Positions 29,277 to 29,672 of a stretch of 29,672 nucleotides of DNA are shown piece after piece. Position 1 is the first letter of the stretch, and each line of letters opens with the position of its first letter. The stretch covers positions 1-29,672 of the forward strand of contig JAJJXM010000154.1 in assembly GCA_024516155.1 (NCBI GenBank), in the 5' to 3' direction. The DNA is from Pyronema omphalodes. Its lineage: Eukaryota; Ascomycota; Pezizomycetes; Pezizales; Pyronemataceae. The position numbers were made by a program, and so were the translations under genes. Under the pieces are notes generated by a model that was given only the letters and a program-made list of their open reading frames with translations, had not been told where the DNA came from and made no database searches.

Positions 29277-29290
29277 CTAACCCTATCCCT

Positions 29291-29672
29291 TCACTTCATG
29301 ACAGCGTAGCAGGTTGCTAGGGTGATGACGATCACCCATAGCCCTGCGGTGGTGACGGCGGAGGCCAGGAGCATGTCACGGGAGCGTTGTGACATAAGCC
29401 CCCCCCTCCAGGCCGAGACTCCGGCGAGGCCGTTGGCAGTCCTCAACGCGGGCCTCCGGATGGGAGACCGTCCCCGATACTGCTTTCCCCGACGTCGGCG
29501 ACGTACGACGTCCTGGGTGATGTCCTCGAGGACATAAGGCGGTATTTGCTCTTGTTGGTGTCCTAAGGGGGGCGCCGTTATTTGTTCTTGTTGGTGCCCT
29601 GAGGAGAACGGGGGTATTTGATCTTGTTGGTGCCCTGAGGCGGGGGGCTCCGGGGGATCCGAACAAGGGGCG
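29291..29672 (-). CDS. Partial unknown ORF with 12-aa repeats and C-terminal membrane helix
   Basis: Enters from the right edge and stays open for 126 codons to TGA at 29293-29291. Three 12-residue repeats of the form GHQQ(D/E)QI.. come first (36-bp DNA period at 29551, 29587, 29623). An Arg-rich block follows (DVVRRRRRGKQYRGRSPIRR), then ANGLAGVSAWRGG. One hydrophobic helix, LLASAVTTAGLWVIVITLAT, lies next to the C-terminus (CYAVMK). The order, repeats then basic cluster then tail helix, suits a tail-anchored protein or an ORF of a mobile element. Another frame is also open for 96 codons here, so coding is not certain. I do not recognise it. Confidence 0.45.
   Translation of the reverse strand, partial: APCSDPPEPPASGHQQDQIPPFSSGHQQEQITAPPLGHQQEQIPPYVLEDITQDVVRRRRRGKQYRGRSPIRRPALRTANGLAGVSAWRGGLMSQRSRDMLLASAVTTAGLWVIVITLATCYAVMK

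Noticed and set aside
29275..29287. CCCTAACCCTA resembling telomere repeats
   Set aside because: Fewer than two full units within transposon-like DNA; not evidence of a chromosome end.

Overview
The window looks like nuclear DNA of a filamentous ascomycete. Genes carry many short introns (46 to 92 bases) with GTRNGY donors, CTRAC-type branch sites and YAG acceptors, and the recognisable proteins are fungal. A leotiomycete (Botrytis/Sclerotinia relative) is my guess from general gene and element style; no marker here proves it.

Layout. (1) 1-12.6 kb is gene-poor and repeat-rich. It holds three divergent members of an unrecognised protein family (461-837, apparently frameshifted; 916-1425; 10026-10721), a three-exon gene for an orphan single-pass membrane protein (1772-2401), a seven-exon LaeA-like methyltransferase (5888-7207), two 3' ends of Tad-like LINEs in opposite orientation, a dispersed ~180-bp repeat in three copies, a long AAAAT-type satellite, a ~420-bp element with inverted repeats, and a 47-bp tandem repeat carrying CACGT cores. 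(2) 12.6-19.5 kb is a conserved housekeeping block: a FUN30/SMARCAD1-type chromatin remodeller on the minus strand, divergent from VMA21 (V-ATPase assembly), followed by PPE1 (protein phosphatase methylesterase 1). (3) 19.5-23.4 kb is sparse and holds two small proteins that look like paralogues; one has a textbook N-myristoylation start. (4) 23.4-29.7 kb is transposon territory: a GC-rich LINE with complete ORF1 and the endonuclease part of ORF2, cut within ORF2 apparently by a chromovirus-type Ty3/gypsy LTR element in the opposite orientation, of which the 3' LTR, polypurine tract and integrase C-terminus/chromodomain remain. Beyond it lie a minisatellite with strong hairpins and the 3' end of an unknown gene that runs off the window.

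The genes do not form an obvious pathway. The housekeeping genes act in chromatin, the ER/vacuole and PP2A control. The most novel material is the three-member family, the two small paralogues, the orphan membrane protein, the in-frame extension behind the FUN30 stop codon, and the repeat-bearing membrane-tail ORF at the right edge. All splice models were derived by eye and checked for reading-frame consistency; no database search was possible.
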